Shown: positions 53,794 to 63,450 of the stretch, piece after piece
How positions within the stretch are numbered: the first letter of the stretch is position 1
Layout: each line of letters starts with the position of its first letter
Assembly: GCA_002841495.1 (NCBI GenBank)
Contig: PGZV01000003.1
Span: 124,001-188,000 of the forward strand
Length of the DNA: 64,000 nt
Direction of reading: 5' to 3'
DNA from: Firmicutes bacterium HGW-Firmicutes-2
GTDB lineage: Bacteria; Bacillota; Clostridia; Lachnospirales; Vallitaleaceae
Program-made: the position numbers and the translations under genes
The notes under the pieces: model-generated
Seen by the model: only the letters and a program-made list of their open reading frames with translations
The model's database searches: none
Told to the model about the DNA's origin: nothing

Positions 53794-55353
53794 ATGAAAA
53801 TATCACTTAATAAGTCACTTACAGTTTTCTTATGCTTCCTAATGGTTTTCACCGTAGCTACACCCGTGTTTGGTGCTGTTACTTCCAAAGACTATGAATC
53901 AAGTTGGGCAAAAGAAACCATTCAATCTGCCTTATCATCCGGAATTGCCACTGGTTATCCAGACGGTACATTTAAACCAAATAATCCAGTTACCCGTGCA
54001 GAGTTTATTTCACTGGTAAACAATGTTTTCGGATTTACAAATGCTGCTACTACAAATTACACAGATGTGTCCACAACGGATTGGTATGCACCTACTATAG
54101 GAAAAGCTCTTGCAGCCGGTTATATTAGTGGTTATCCTGATGGCAGTATGAAACCTGACGCACATATATCTCGTCAGGAAGTCGCATCTATAATAAGCCG
54201 TCTCAAATCTCTGTCAGCAACCTCAGATACCCCGGATTTTACAGATGGGTCTTCTATAGCAGCTTGGAGTAAGCAAGCGATCATAGCCGTTGATGAAGCG
54301 AAAATCATGGTTGGCTATCCAAATGGTAGCTTCAAGCCTTTAGCTCAGACAACAAGAGCGGAAGCTTTGGTGGCCATTACAAGAGCTTTCAGCTATAACG
54401 TTATTAACGAGCCCATCGCCGTATCATCTGTTGATGTCGCACAAGATACCATGACTCTAATTGCAGGTGGATCAACAGGGACAATAGCCCTTGAGATATC
54501 CCCAAATAACGCTACCAATCAAAGTGTAGAATGGACCTCAAGCGATACAAGTGTCGCAACGGTAGAAGATGGTATCGTTACACCGATAGCAGAAGGAACC
54601 GCTCTCATAAAGGTAACTTCAAAAGAAGATGAAACAAAAACCGCAACAGTTACAGTAACAGTTGAAAAGTCAACCGAACCTATCCAAACCGTTGATTCCG
54701 TAAATCTTGGTATGGCAGGTGATTTTGTAATCTTATCAAAAACTGGTATTTCATCCGTTCCTAATTCAGTAATCACAGGCGATATTGGGGTTAGTCCTAT
54801 AGCTGACACAGCGATCACAGGATTCTCTCTTACACTGGATGCAACCAATCAATTTTCTCTTTCCGACCAAGTAACCGGAAGGGTATATGCAGCAACTTAT
54901 ACTTCACCGACACCAAGCAATCTAACTACAGCAGTTAGTGATATGGAAACTGCATACACCGACGCTGCCGGAAGAGCTGTTAATTTCACGGAACTTCATA
55001 GTGGCGATCTTAGTGGTAAAACACTCGTACCCGGTGTCTACAAATGGGGTACAGGTGTCCTTATAAATTCTGATGTAACCCTAAATGGTGGCCCGAACGA
55101 TGTTTGGATTTTCCAAATTGGCGAAGGCATTACACAAGCAAATGGAACCAGAATCACATTAACCGGCGGTGCAAAAGCCGAAAATATTTTCTGGCAAGTG
55201 GCTGAATCTGTTTCTATCGGAACCGGTTCACATTTTGAAGGTATCATTCTTAGTAAAACAAACATCACCATGGGAACGAATGCATCCATCAACGGTCGAC
55301 TATTGGCTCAAACCGCAGTCACCTTAGATGCAAGTACTGTTGTAGCACCTTAA
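53794..55353 (+). CDS. S-layer-anchored protein with Big_2 and DUF3494 (ice-binding-like) domain
   Basis: 519 aa. Signal peptide (about 1-27, ending VFGAVTS), three SLH repeats at about 34-80, 88-140 and 148-200 (YPDGTFKPNNPVTRAEFI; YPDGSMKPDAHISRQEV; YPNGSFKPLAQTTRAEAL), a Big_2 domain at about 205-290, and a DUF3494 domain at about 305-518 (LGMAGDFVILSKTGIS, ending LDASTVVAP). DUF3494 is the fold of type I ice-binding proteins and adhesins. SLH repeats tie it to secondary wall polymer, so the ice-binding-like face is outermost. AAGAAGGAG precedes the ATG at 53794. Ice binding is a family property, not shown here. Confidence 0.92.
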   Translation: MKISLNKSLTVFLCFLMVFTVATPVFGAVTSKDYESSWAKETIQSALSSGIATGYPDGTFKPNNPVTRAEFISLVNNVFGFTNAATTNYTDVSTTDWYAPTIGKALAAGYISGYPDGSMKPDAHISRQEVASIISRLKSLSATSDTPDFTDGSSIAAWSKQAIIAVDEAKIMVGYPNGSFKPLAQTTRAEALVAITRAFSYNVINEPIAVSSVDVAQDTMTLIAGGSTGTIALEISPNNATNQSVEWTSSDTSVATVEDGIVTPIAEGTALIKVTSKEDETKTATVTVTVEKSTEPIQTVDSVNLGMAGDFVILSKTGISSVPNSVITGDIGVSPIADTAITGFSLTLDATNQFSLSDQVTGRVYAATYTSPTPSNLTTAVSDMETAYTDAAGRAVNFTELHSGDLSGKTLVPGVYKWGTGVLINSDVTLNGGPNDVWIFQIGEGITQANGTRITLTGGAKAENIFWQVAESVSIGTGSHFEGIILSKTNITMGTNASINGRLLAQTAVTLDASTVVAP

Positions 55354-55387
55354 TAATAGGAATATAAGGAATTTGTACATAGCATAG

Positions 55388-55431
55388 AAAAGGGACCATC
55401 TCAGTTAGATTCTACTGAGATGGTCCCTTTT
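55388..55431 (+). terminator. Bidirectional terminator after the SLH-DUF3494 gene
   Basis: Perfect 18-bp arms (55388-55405, 55414-55431) around an 8-base loop, with a T-run on the plus strand. It also closes the converging VOC gene (stop at 55450). Confidence 0.9.
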
Positions 55432-55449
55432 CCTTGTTATATCATAAAC

Positions 55450-56343
55450 TCATTCACCTTTATAAGCACGTTCAAGCTCTGCCAAGTCGAATTTTTTCAT
55501 CTGTAAAAATGATTGTGTAACACGATTTAATGTTGCCTCATCTGCGTCTTCCATCATGTCATTCATAGCCATGGGTGTGATTTGCCAGGACACACCGTAT
55601 TTATCCTTAATCCAACCGCACTGTTCCGATGCAGGATCAGCGGACAAGTTCTCCCAATAATAATCGATTTCTTCTTGAGTATCACAGTTGATAATAAATG
55701 AAATTGCTTCGTTAAGACCAAATTCATGATCATAAGCACTATCCATAATGGAGAAACTATGTCCCTCCAAGATAAATTCTGCGAAATTGAGCATCTCAGG
55801 TTTATTCGGCAAAAAGTTTTCACCATACCTTGATACCCTTTTTATCCTAGAATTCTTAAATACTTCTGTATAATAAGCAATTGCCTCTTCAGCATGTCCA
55901 CAGTTGTCACCCACAAACATGAGTGCCGGTCGAATCTTAGCTTCTATCTGTTCATCACCCACATACATAATTTGCCAAGATACGCCGAATTTATCCGCTA
56001 CCCAACCATATAAATCACTAAAATCATAAGTATCAAGAGGCATCATGACCTCCCCGCCTTCACTAAATACCTCCCAATATTTTATGACTTCATCTTTGTC
56101 GGAGCATGAAATCATGAAAGATATAGATGGATTTATTTTAAAATAGGGTCCTGCAGACAATAACATCAAGTTGATGTTTTCAATCTCAAGGGTTAAACTC
56201 TCAACATCCCCGGAAGGGGTACCTGGAATTGTCCGTCTACTTAATAAACGACTGTTTTCAAATACCTTAAGGTAAAAATCACCGGCCTCACCAGCCTCTT
56301 TATCAAACCACAAATGGGTCATAATTTTATGAATACCTTTCAT
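55450..56343 (-). CDS. Tandem PhnB-like VOC protein
   Basis: 297 aa made of two PhnB/3-demethylubiquinone-methyltransferase-like VOC domains (about 1-135 and 140-297). The halves share MTHLWF/PALMFV starts, the YLKVFENSR/YYTEVFKNSR segment and the KFGVSWQI/KYGVSWQI end, a clear internal duplication. Family members act as isomerases or resistance-like binders of unknown substrates. Good site before the ATG. Monocistronic. Confidence 0.85.
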   Translation of the reverse strand: MKGIHKIMTHLWFDKEAGEAGDFYLKVFENSRLLSRRTIPGTPSGDVESLTLEIENINLMLLSAGPYFKINPSISFMISCSDKDEVIKYWEVFSEGGEVMMPLDTYDFSDLYGWVADKFGVSWQIMYVGDEQIEAKIRPALMFVGDNCGHAEEAIAYYTEVFKNSRIKRVSRYGENFLPNKPEMLNFAEFILEGHSFSIMDSAYDHEFGLNEAISFIINCDTQEEIDYYWENLSADPASEQCGWIKDKYGVSWQITPMAMNDMMEDADEATLNRVTQSFLQMKKFDLAELERAYKGE

Positions 56344-56523
56344 TTTACACCTCCAAAACCAAACACAAGATAATCGTGCTTATACTCTTAAGTTGCTAAA
56401 ATTTCACTCTACATAATACAATTATACATCTACGAATTATATTCTACAACCATTCTCTTATGAGAATTATTATCTATTGGTGATTTCTTATGTGTCTAAA
56501 TGTAATCCACTTCAGGATTTTTT

Positions 56524-57474
56524 CTATCGAAAATCAGCCTGTGTCATCTTACTACAGACTTCCCAAACACTTTCTATATTATCAGCATCATCTGCATATC
56601 TAGGGTAAACGTGCATATCTATAAGTTGCTTGATAATTTGTATGAAGCTATGGGTATAATAGGATGGCTTCATGACTTCCAACTTATTATTAATGAGTTT
56701 ACCCGATAAATGATTTAAGGCTTCGGAAGTACATATATCAAAATACGTATTTGCAACAGTTTCAGGTTTAGCACCGAAAGCATTTTGAATTTCGGCTGAT
56801 AGTCGCCATACAGATTTGAATTGGCTTCTTGTATCTTTTGAAATCCTAATCGCCGGTATTTGGAGTGCATTTACTTTAATACCACTTTTTCCCATTACTT
56901 CTGCCATCTTAAATGTTAACAAAAGTAGGGCCATTTTGGAATCACCATACTTTTTATATGTATTGTAAGGTCTAGAGTCCTTGAACTCTCCTTGCAGATT
57001 ATCAAATTCTATCTTTCTCTTTTTTATAAAGTAATGTCTGATGCTAACTGTACAGGCATTTAGTATTTTGGGATTCTCTGATTTTTCAAGCATTCCTCTT
57101 AATAAATACGTTAGAAAAAAAGGTCCGACAACATTGGTGGCAAAAGACAATTCAATATGATCCTGACTAAATTGATATTCTTTTACACCATGTTGCAAAT
57201 AGGCGGCATTATGAATGAGTATATCTAACTGATCATATTTCTTCTCATATTCAGCACAAAATCTTCGGATAGAATCTAATGAGGCAACATCTAAAGCTAG
57301 TAAATCTACCTGGCTATTCTTTGTTATTTCTATGATATGGCGCTGTACCAAGCGCCCTTTCTCTAAATTGCGACAAGCCATTATGACATAATAACCTTCC
57401 CTAGCAAACTTAATTGCTGCCGCTTTACCTATACCTGAGTTTGCACCTGTTATTAAAACTGTTTTTGCTTTCAT
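56524..57474 (-). CDS. Short-chain dehydrogenase/reductase
   Basis: 316 aa. Classical SDR with TGANSGIGKAAA (NAD(P) loop), LDVASLDS, NAAYLQHG in place of the usual NNAG, and the active-site YGDSK (Tyr-x3-Lys). The N-terminal half resembles retinol dehydrogenase/protochlorophyllide reductase types. Start GGGAG at 57481. The substrate is unknown; the C-terminal 60 residues are lineage-specific. Follows the DUF3795 gene by 38 bases on the same strand. Confidence 0.88.
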   Translation of the reverse strand: MKAKTVLITGANSGIGKAAAIKFAREGYYVIMACRNLEKGRLVQRHIIEITKNSQVDLLALDVASLDSIRRFCAEYEKKYDQLDILIHNAAYLQHGVKEYQFSQDHIELSFATNVVGPFFLTYLLRGMLEKSENPKILNACTVSIRHYFIKKRKIEFDNLQGEFKDSRPYNTYKKYGDSKMALLLLTFKMAEVMGKSGIKVNALQIPAIRISKDTRSQFKSVWRLSAEIQNAFGAKPETVANTYFDICTSEALNHLSGKLINNKLEVMKPSYYTHSFIQIIKQLIDMHVYPRYADDADNIESVWEVCSKMTQADFR

Positions 57475-57512
57475 AGACCGCTCCCTTAATCAAAGTTCAT
57501 TTTTTCGACAGT

Positions 57513-57935
57513 TTAAGACTTATCTTTGATTACTTTTGTTTGGCATTCACTACACGCATTGTCATGTAAGGATATAATGCCACCACAAATAGCACAGGAA
57601 TATTCTCTTTGTTGTAAATTCATAAACGCTGTAAGTCCGGCATCCTTTACCAAACTGCTGTTATCCATGAGACTTGCATCATAACGAGTATTATAGCTTT
57701 TTTCCAGTGATTTAATGTGCTTACATGGGTACTCCAAACATTCATAGCAATAAGAAGTACCTTTTTCTTTGACACATTCTTTTATTTTGCATTTTTTGCA
57801 ATGTTCAGGTTTCCCGACATCATTATTTAAACAACCGGCACAGGGCTTTTTGTGATTGCAGTGTCTATAACAAACCAAACAATTCATACCACAAGGTGCA
57901 AACATAGCTACATCTATTTTATCTGGCATTTTCAA
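57513..57935 (-). CDS. Cysteine-rich DUF3795 protein
   Basis: About 140 aa with around 15 Cys. FAPCGMNCLVCYRHCNHKKP and PCAGCLNNDVGKPEHCKKC match the DUF3795 zinc- or iron-binding motif; a second Cys group near the C-terminus (YSCAICGGII, ACSEC) resembles a ribbon. I prefer the TTG at 57935 (GGAG 8 bases upstream); ATG at 57941 sits only 2 bases from the same site and ATG at 57929 is a third option. Metal cluster and role are unknown. Confidence 0.78.
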   Translation of the reverse strand: MKMPDKIDVAMFAPCGMNCLVCYRHCNHKKPCAGCLNNDVGKPEHCKKCKIKECVKEKGTSYCYECLEYPCKHIKSLEKSYNTRYDASLMDNSSLVKDAGLTAFMNLQQREYSCAICGGIISLHDNACSECQTKVIKDKS

Positions 57936-58192
57936 GGGCATGGCTCCTCTCATTGGACTAGTGTTATAATGTATGAATTTCTTAATAAGATTTGTATTTC
58001 TTATCCATTATTATTATTAGGTTCTCTATCTCTATTATACCCTTTCTATTAATTTCAAAACAAGCTAAAAGTACTGCGTTCACTACATCTATACTGGATA
58101 TTTGTTGGAAAATAATGCTTAGACCTGTCTATTATTTCATTTCATGTGTTATAATTTCATTAAGAACGAGTGCTTACTTAGAGGGAGACCAG

Positions 58193-60091
58193 ATGAATAA
58201 AGAGACAAACGATCAAATGAAAGAACTGACAATGAACCGACAACGCTTAAGCATTTATATTTATACATTTATTTATATTGTCGGCTTACTCGGTGCCACC
58301 GGTTCTATTATGTCAAATCCTTTAAGCTCAAGCAGTGTAAAAGTTAGTCAATTATTGCCTGTAGGTATCGTCATTTCTATTTCATTATGCCTCCTTTATA
58401 TGTTGTACCGGAATATTGGAAAAGTTAGCTGGATTGATACCGGTATTTTTTTAATGACGCTTATTCTTTATTTCATTATTATAGCGGTTTCCATAGGTAA
58501 AATCTTAAGTTTGATTATATGGATACCCATGTTTGTTGTTTTTCTTTTCGCTCTTATGAACATTAAATTAAGCTATGTGTTTATACTCATTCATCTTGGC
58601 ATAACGATCATCTACAATTTTAGGTATCCAACCTATCAATATGAGGTAACCCGATCCACATACGTGAGTATGTATACTGTATTAATCATCTTGTTAATCA
58701 CTGTTCCAAGGGTGGTTAATTTATTTCTGGAATATCAAAAAAAAGTCATTGAAGATATCGATATTCTAAATGAAAAAAATGTACAAGTTAATCTACTACT
58801 TGATGAAAATGAGGTTAAGAACCTTCAGTTAACGGAGCTGGCTTATCATGATTCTGTAACCGGTTTATTAAACCGTCAAGGATTCATTCATGCGCTGGAT
58901 CATAAAATAGAAACCAGCTTTAACGATACTTTTTTTATTTTACTTATTGATATTGTTCAATTTAGAAATATCAACGGTGTCTATGGGTATGATTTTGGCG
59001 ATAAAATACTAATTACAATGGCAAAAATGTTAAATGACAGCCCTCTTGAAAGTGATCATAACGCAAGGGTTGGGAATGATTCTTTTGCTGTTGTTGTTAA
59101 AAACATTCCTATATCGGATCTAGAAAAAAGAATAAATAACGATTTGATTAGTTCAGTTTTTATTAAAGAACATGGTATTAATATTAAGTATAGAATTGGC
59201 ATAGCCTCTTGTAATCAGCAGGATAAGACTGCTGTTATGTTATTGAACGAAGCAGATATAGCACTGGGAAAGACTAAAGTGCTTAACTCAGTTCATTGTT
59301 ATATCTATGATCATAAGCTTGACGGGGAAATCAGGGATCGTTTCAATATGTTATTGGCATTAGAGAACGCCATAGAAAAAAAGCATATCGTGATGGTTTA
59401 TCAACCCATATACGATGCCAGAATAGGTGAGATCATTGGTTTTGAAGCACTTGCAAGATGGCAAGATGATTTATTAGGTGCTATTTCCCCAGATGTATTT
59501 ATTAATCTTGCTGAAAAATCCGCTTTAATACACGACCTTGGCGATCTTATTATAGAGTCTGTTTGTCAGTTTGCGCATCGACTCGCTGAAAATGGTTATA
59601 ATTATGATGTAAACATTAACATATCTTACAGGCAGTTGGAAATGGAAGATTTTGCCATGAAGTTCCTAGAAAAAGTTAAGGCTTGTAACCTGGACCCTAA
59701 CAAAATCGGAATAGAAATTACTGAATCAGTTCTTATTGATAACTTTAATCTGGTGGTTTCACATCTTAATAAACTCCGTAAAGAAGGCATTAAAATACAC
59801 CTTGATGATTTTGGCACCGGATATTCATCTTTGAATTATTTAGATCAATTGCCAATCGACATCTTAAAAATCGACAAAATATTTGTAGATGAGATTCTAT
59901 CCAATACACGAAAAAGAAATATGTTAGAAACCATCGCAACATTAGCAGGACAGTTGAATCTAACCGTATTGGCTGAAGGCGTCGAATCACAGGAGCAAGC
60001 CGAACTGTTAGTTGAGAGTAATATTAATATGATGCAAGGCTATTATTTTTCAAAACCTGTATCAGAAGCTGATCTTTATCAGATGCTCTAG
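58193..60091 (+). CDS. Membrane GGDEF-EAL protein, probable c-di-GMP phosphodiesterase
   Basis: 632 aa. About six N-terminal helices (20-180) form an unassigned sensor, then a coiled segment, a GGDEF domain (about 215-370) whose signature is degenerate (VGNDSFAVV instead of GGDEF), and an intact EAL domain (about 385-632): FEALARW, EITESVL, DDFGTGYSSL, ILKIDKIF and AEGVES. Thus it should hydrolyse c-di-GMP, with the dead GGDEF as a possible GTP sensor. Start 58193 has GAGGGAG at 5 bases; TATAAT lies at 58150-58155. Confidence 0.92.
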   Translation: MNKETNDQMKELTMNRQRLSIYIYTFIYIVGLLGATGSIMSNPLSSSSVKVSQLLPVGIVISISLCLLYMLYRNIGKVSWIDTGIFLMTLILYFIIIAVSIGKILSLIIWIPMFVVFLFALMNIKLSYVFILIHLGITIIYNFRYPTYQYEVTRSTYVSMYTVLIILLITVPRVVNLFLEYQKKVIEDIDILNEKNVQVNLLLDENEVKNLQLTELAYHDSVTGLLNRQGFIHALDHKIETSFNDTFFILLIDIVQFRNINGVYGYDFGDKILITMAKMLNDSPLESDHNARVGNDSFAVVVKNIPISDLEKRINNDLISSVFIKEHGINIKYRIGIASCNQQDKTAVMLLNEADIALGKTKVLNSVHCYIYDHKLDGEIRDRFNMLLALENAIEKKHIVMVYQPIYDARIGEIIGFEALARWQDDLLGAISPDVFINLAEKSALIHDLGDLIIESVCQFAHRLAENGYNYDVNINISYRQLEMEDFAMKFLEKVKACNLDPNKIGIEITESVLIDNFNLVVSHLNKLRKEGIKIHLDDFGTGYSSLNYLDQLPIDILKIDKIFVDEILSNTRKRNMLETIATLAGQLNLTVLAEGVESQEQAELLVESNINMMQGYYFSKPVSEADLYQML

Positions 60092-60128
60092 GTCATGATA
60101 TAAGGACTCTTTTGTCTTCGTTTTGTTA

Positions 60129-60668
60129 TTATAGCTCTTTGTAAAAATAGATAGTATCGATACCTTCTCCTCTATGATTTTTTAATATATAAGCTTCGGT
60201 AAAACCAAGATTATGAAGCGCTGCCAGATGATGGGTGTTGGTCGACCATGTTCGTGTACTCACATAAGGTAGCTTATATGAATTAGGTAAATCCTTTTCT
60301 ATATAACCATACATTTGTTTAAGCAAACCCTGATTTCTATGGTTTTTTCTCACGCAAATTGTTGTTATATAATTAGATATCCCGATATCAGCCAGCTCTT
60401 CACAGGCATACTTGTGAATAAATGTCATAAAACCTGTAATACCACTGGATTCGTCCAAGGTAATAATATAGTTCTGTGTTTTCATAACCTCAAAGTAACG
60501 GTATGGCAATAAAGTTTTAGGGGCTTCTAACCCACCTAATATCTTCTGACTAGAACTCTCTCTTGATGACAAAGACGGCAAAAACTCTTGATCGCATTCA
60601 CATAAAATTTCCCATACTGCTTGCTCGTAGGGTGTTTTATCTAATGCCTCTACAAAAACTATCGACAT
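60129..60668 (-). CDS. GNAT-family acetyltransferase
   Basis: 179 aa. A GNAT fold: ITTICVRKNHRNQGLLKQMYG holds the acetyl-CoA loop (RxxGLL), and the strand before it (YITTI) and the last YFYKEL are as expected. Acceptor unknown. AGAGGAG lies 6 bases before the ATG at 60668. The upstream KAP-methyltransferase gene ends at 60670, one base away, so the two are coupled and probably work together. Confidence 0.85.
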   Translation of the reverse strand: MSIVFVEALDKTPYEQAVWEILCECDQEFLPSLSSRESSSQKILGGLEAPKTLLPYRYFEVMKTQNYIITLDESSGITGFMTFIHKYACEELADIGISNYITTICVRKNHRNQGLLKQMYGYIEKDLPNSYKLPYVSTRTWSTNTHHLAALHNLGFTEAYILKNHRGEGIDTIYFYKEL

Positions 60669-60669
60669 A

Positions 60670-62736
60670 TTATGCTCCTCTTTTCGCAAATATATACAGA
60701 CGATGGGTATATGTGTCTATTTCTTGACTCGTACATAAATCATAATATTCTGTGGTTAGATTTTCTCTGCTAACAACATCCGGTAACTTATTTAAATAAG
60801 GCAACAGACTGGCATTCTTAAAATTGTCAATAAGATTTAAGTGCTCTTTTCCATCGGTAACATGGCTAATGACACGCACATTCTCATAACCTATTTCCAA
60901 AAGCATATGCTCCATCTCATCACTGGTTGGATAATAAATCGGATATTCCCAATTCTCAAAGTAAGGCTCCAAGTCCAAGTTGTGGATTGCTTGAAGTACC
61001 ACTTTATGCAATCCACTATAACTACGGAATCCACCTTGGTGTACCGCAAGTTTCCCTTCTGGTTTTAGCGCTTTATATAACTTACCATACATTTCTTTAG
61101 CTTCTGTCACCCAGTGCAAAGTAGCATTGCTAAATATTAAATCATATTTCTTTTCATAATCAATGGTTATAGCATTCTTTTGATAAAAGTGAACCTGTGA
61201 TTCTGGTACACCTAACGCCTCCTGATTATTTTTTGCTACTTTTATCTGACTAAGTGATAGGTCGAATGCATCAATATTTATTGAAGGATTCTTTGAATAA
61301 AGTTCTAATGTTGTCTTACCATTACCACATCCTACATCTAGTACCCTTATCCCTTTATTAAGTTCAATCATATCAATTAAGGTACTGCCTTGTTGTGATT
61401 GAGTCTCTGACGATAAATTATATTCTTGTCCATTATACATAAGCGGATCATCATCAACGTTATACGACATATTCGTAAGTACCGATAGTGCTATGATTTT
61501 TTCCAAAGTTTCTTTATTAATATTTTCATCATATTCAAACACTTCAAAAATCAAATCTAAGAATTGTTTTTGTTGAGTCAGCCTAAATTTATTGAAAGTT
61601 TCATCATAAGCCATATCCTGTTGTTCTTTTGTCCATGTCTTATAATGAATATTTTGTTCAAAGACGTCATACATTTTCGGATAAGCCATCTGCATGCAGA
61701 CAAATATTAGATTTGCCAGTTTCATCCCATCATTACATAATAACCCTTCATTGCTGTCATCGAATATCTTACTCAATTTTACTGCATTCATCAGCCGCTT
61801 TATAACCCTTGGATTCTTGCCCACAGTTAAATTGATCGTCTTTATTACATAGGCCTGATATCGATTGTTTGGTGCATGACTTTCTTCAAAATAACCAATG
61901 TCATATAAAACCTGCATGACGTATTTATTAATATTATATTTTGATATCGGCATAACAAAAGGCAATTGGATTAATTTATCAAAGTACGATCGATAGGTCT
62001 TGTCATTTTCATCATAATCTTCACCATATTTTGATTTTAACCCTTTTAAGATAACTTCGTAATCTACCGCTAGAACAAACACACAGTTTTCAATGACAAA
62101 AAGATTTTTGAGTACTTCAAGCACTTTAATGGCGAAACTTGGTTGAATCCGGTCCAAGTCGTCAATAAAAAATACAAAACCCTTTTTTGATATGCCATTT
62201 TCGGAGTGAACTAATATATCAATTACTTTAGCAATCTTATTTCTAATCTGACTCACATAAGTATGCTCACCTTGATTAAACATACCAAGTGCTTGCTTTC
62301 TCGCTTCTTCATCTGCACCCGTCATGCTCATAAGTATGTCTGAAGTTTTGAAAAAGTATCTCTTGAAACTTGAAAAGATATCATCAAATTCCTTTTCTAA
62401 TATAATATTCTTTGATTTCGCTATTCGATTAATTTCTTTCAAAATCAAATAGGATAGGTGTTCAATAATGTCTTTTTCTTCACCCTGAAGGTATAACTCC
62501 CATGTATTAATCCATATCGCTTCAAATTTTTCATCGCTGTCATGATCACACAACTTTTTCTTAATAATGTTCATGAGAGATGATTTTCCGCTCCCCCATT
62601 CACCTTGGAGGGATATGGTAATGGGGGTATCTGAAGTCACGATAAATCTGGTTAAAGCATCAGCATATTTCTCAATATTTAAGTAATCATCTTCTTCATG
62701 AATAATCGGAATGTCTCTAATGTCAATTCGGCTCAT
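60670..62736 (-). CDS. KAP-family P-loop NTPase fused to a SAM-dependent methyltransferase
   Basis: 688 aa. Residues 1-425: KAP NTPase with Walker A GEWGSGKSSL (K51), long helical insertions, and Walker B FVFFIDDLDR (187-196). Residues about 450-688: class I methyltransferase with motif I VLDVGCGNG (465-473) and a post-I SNATLHWV of the trans-aconitate/Tam type. KAP proteins include antiphage and surface-signalling NTPases, usually with membrane helices in the insertion; none is clear here. A fusion to a small-molecule methyltransferase is unusual. A gene for an acetyltransferase follows one base later. Function unknown; defence is one candidate role (inference). Confidence 0.85.
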   Translation of the reverse strand: MSRIDIRDIPIIHEEDDYLNIEKYADALTRFIVTSDTPITISLQGEWGSGKSSLMNIIKKKLCDHDSDEKFEAIWINTWELYLQGEEKDIIEHLSYLILKEINRIAKSKNIILEKEFDDIFSSFKRYFFKTSDILMSMTGADEEARKQALGMFNQGEHTYVSQIRNKIAKVIDILVHSENGISKKGFVFFIDDLDRIQPSFAIKVLEVLKNLFVIENCVFVLAVDYEVILKGLKSKYGEDYDENDKTYRSYFDKLIQLPFVMPISKYNINKYVMQVLYDIGYFEESHAPNNRYQAYVIKTINLTVGKNPRVIKRLMNAVKLSKIFDDSNEGLLCNDGMKLANLIFVCMQMAYPKMYDVFEQNIHYKTWTKEQQDMAYDETFNKFRLTQQKQFLDLIFEVFEYDENINKETLEKIIALSVLTNMSYNVDDDPLMYNGQEYNLSSETQSQQGSTLIDMIELNKGIRVLDVGCGNGKTTLELYSKNPSINIDAFDLSLSQIKVAKNNQEALGVPESQVHFYQKNAITIDYEKKYDLIFSNATLHWVTEAKEMYGKLYKALKPEGKLAVHQGGFRSYSGLHKVVLQAIHNLDLEPYFENWEYPIYYPTSDEMEHMLLEIGYENVRVISHVTDGKEHLNLIDNFKNASLLPYLNKLPDVVSRENLTTEYYDLCTSQEIDTYTHRLYIFAKRGA

Positions 62737-62989
62737 TTCATTCCCTCTCTTTATACCACTTTTTATACAAATATATGTTAGTTGGCTAAGTCAAACTACC
62801 ATTGGTATTTAATATATTTCTTAAATAAGTATACACTTTGATGCTATTATTTTCAACAAATCATAAGTACTATTCATCTTTAATAATAAAAATATATTCT
62901 CTAATTTGTTATAACATATATTTTTCTGATTTCACACTGTATAACTTTCAGGTTATCCAAAATCTCTTCAAGTAGTGATTCAATAGCTC

Positions 62990-63382
62990 CTAGCTATTGT
63001 TTACTTCAAATATGGATCCTTCTCTCTTATATCCAAGCTTTTCATAATATGGATCTACATCACTCATAACATACACCGGTTGATCTGAAAAGTCTTTGCA
63101 CGCTTGTTCTATCAGCCTTTTTCCAATTGAATTTCCACGATACGCTTTTTTGACCAATAAATCATAGACATAGATTCCAAAGCCATCATCATCACGACAA
63201 CGGGCATACCCACATAGAATGTTCTCCATATAAGCCACATAAGTGATGCTGGAGGCCAAAGCTATTATATATTTTTTATAACCTTCAGAGCTATAGTAGT
63301 CAAGCCATTCTTCTCCCTCTTCTTCAATCATGTCAAACAATTGTTGTTCATCTTCTTTACTATATCTTTTTATATCCATCAT
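62990..63382 (-). CDS. GNAT-family acetyltransferase
   Basis: 130 aa. Short GNAT with VKKAYRGNSIGKRLIEQ (acetyl-CoA loop RGNSIG) and a C-terminal YEKLGYKREG. AAAGG lies 5 bases before the first ATG and 8 before the second (63379). The acceptor is unknown. Length is at the lower end of the family. It shares strand with the KAP and EAL genes but has its own spacers. Confidence 0.85.
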   Translation of the reverse strand: MMDIKRYSKEDEQQLFDMIEEEGEEWLDYYSSEGYKKYIIALASSITYVAYMENILCGYARCRDDDGFGIYVYDLLVKKAYRGNSIGKRLIEQACKDFSDQPVYVMSDVDPYYEKLGYKREGSIFEVNNS

Positions 63383-63450
63383 AAACGCCTTTCTATTTTT
63401 TATGCACTGTCAATATTTTTTAAGCGCAGTCAATCTCATTATATTCCTAG

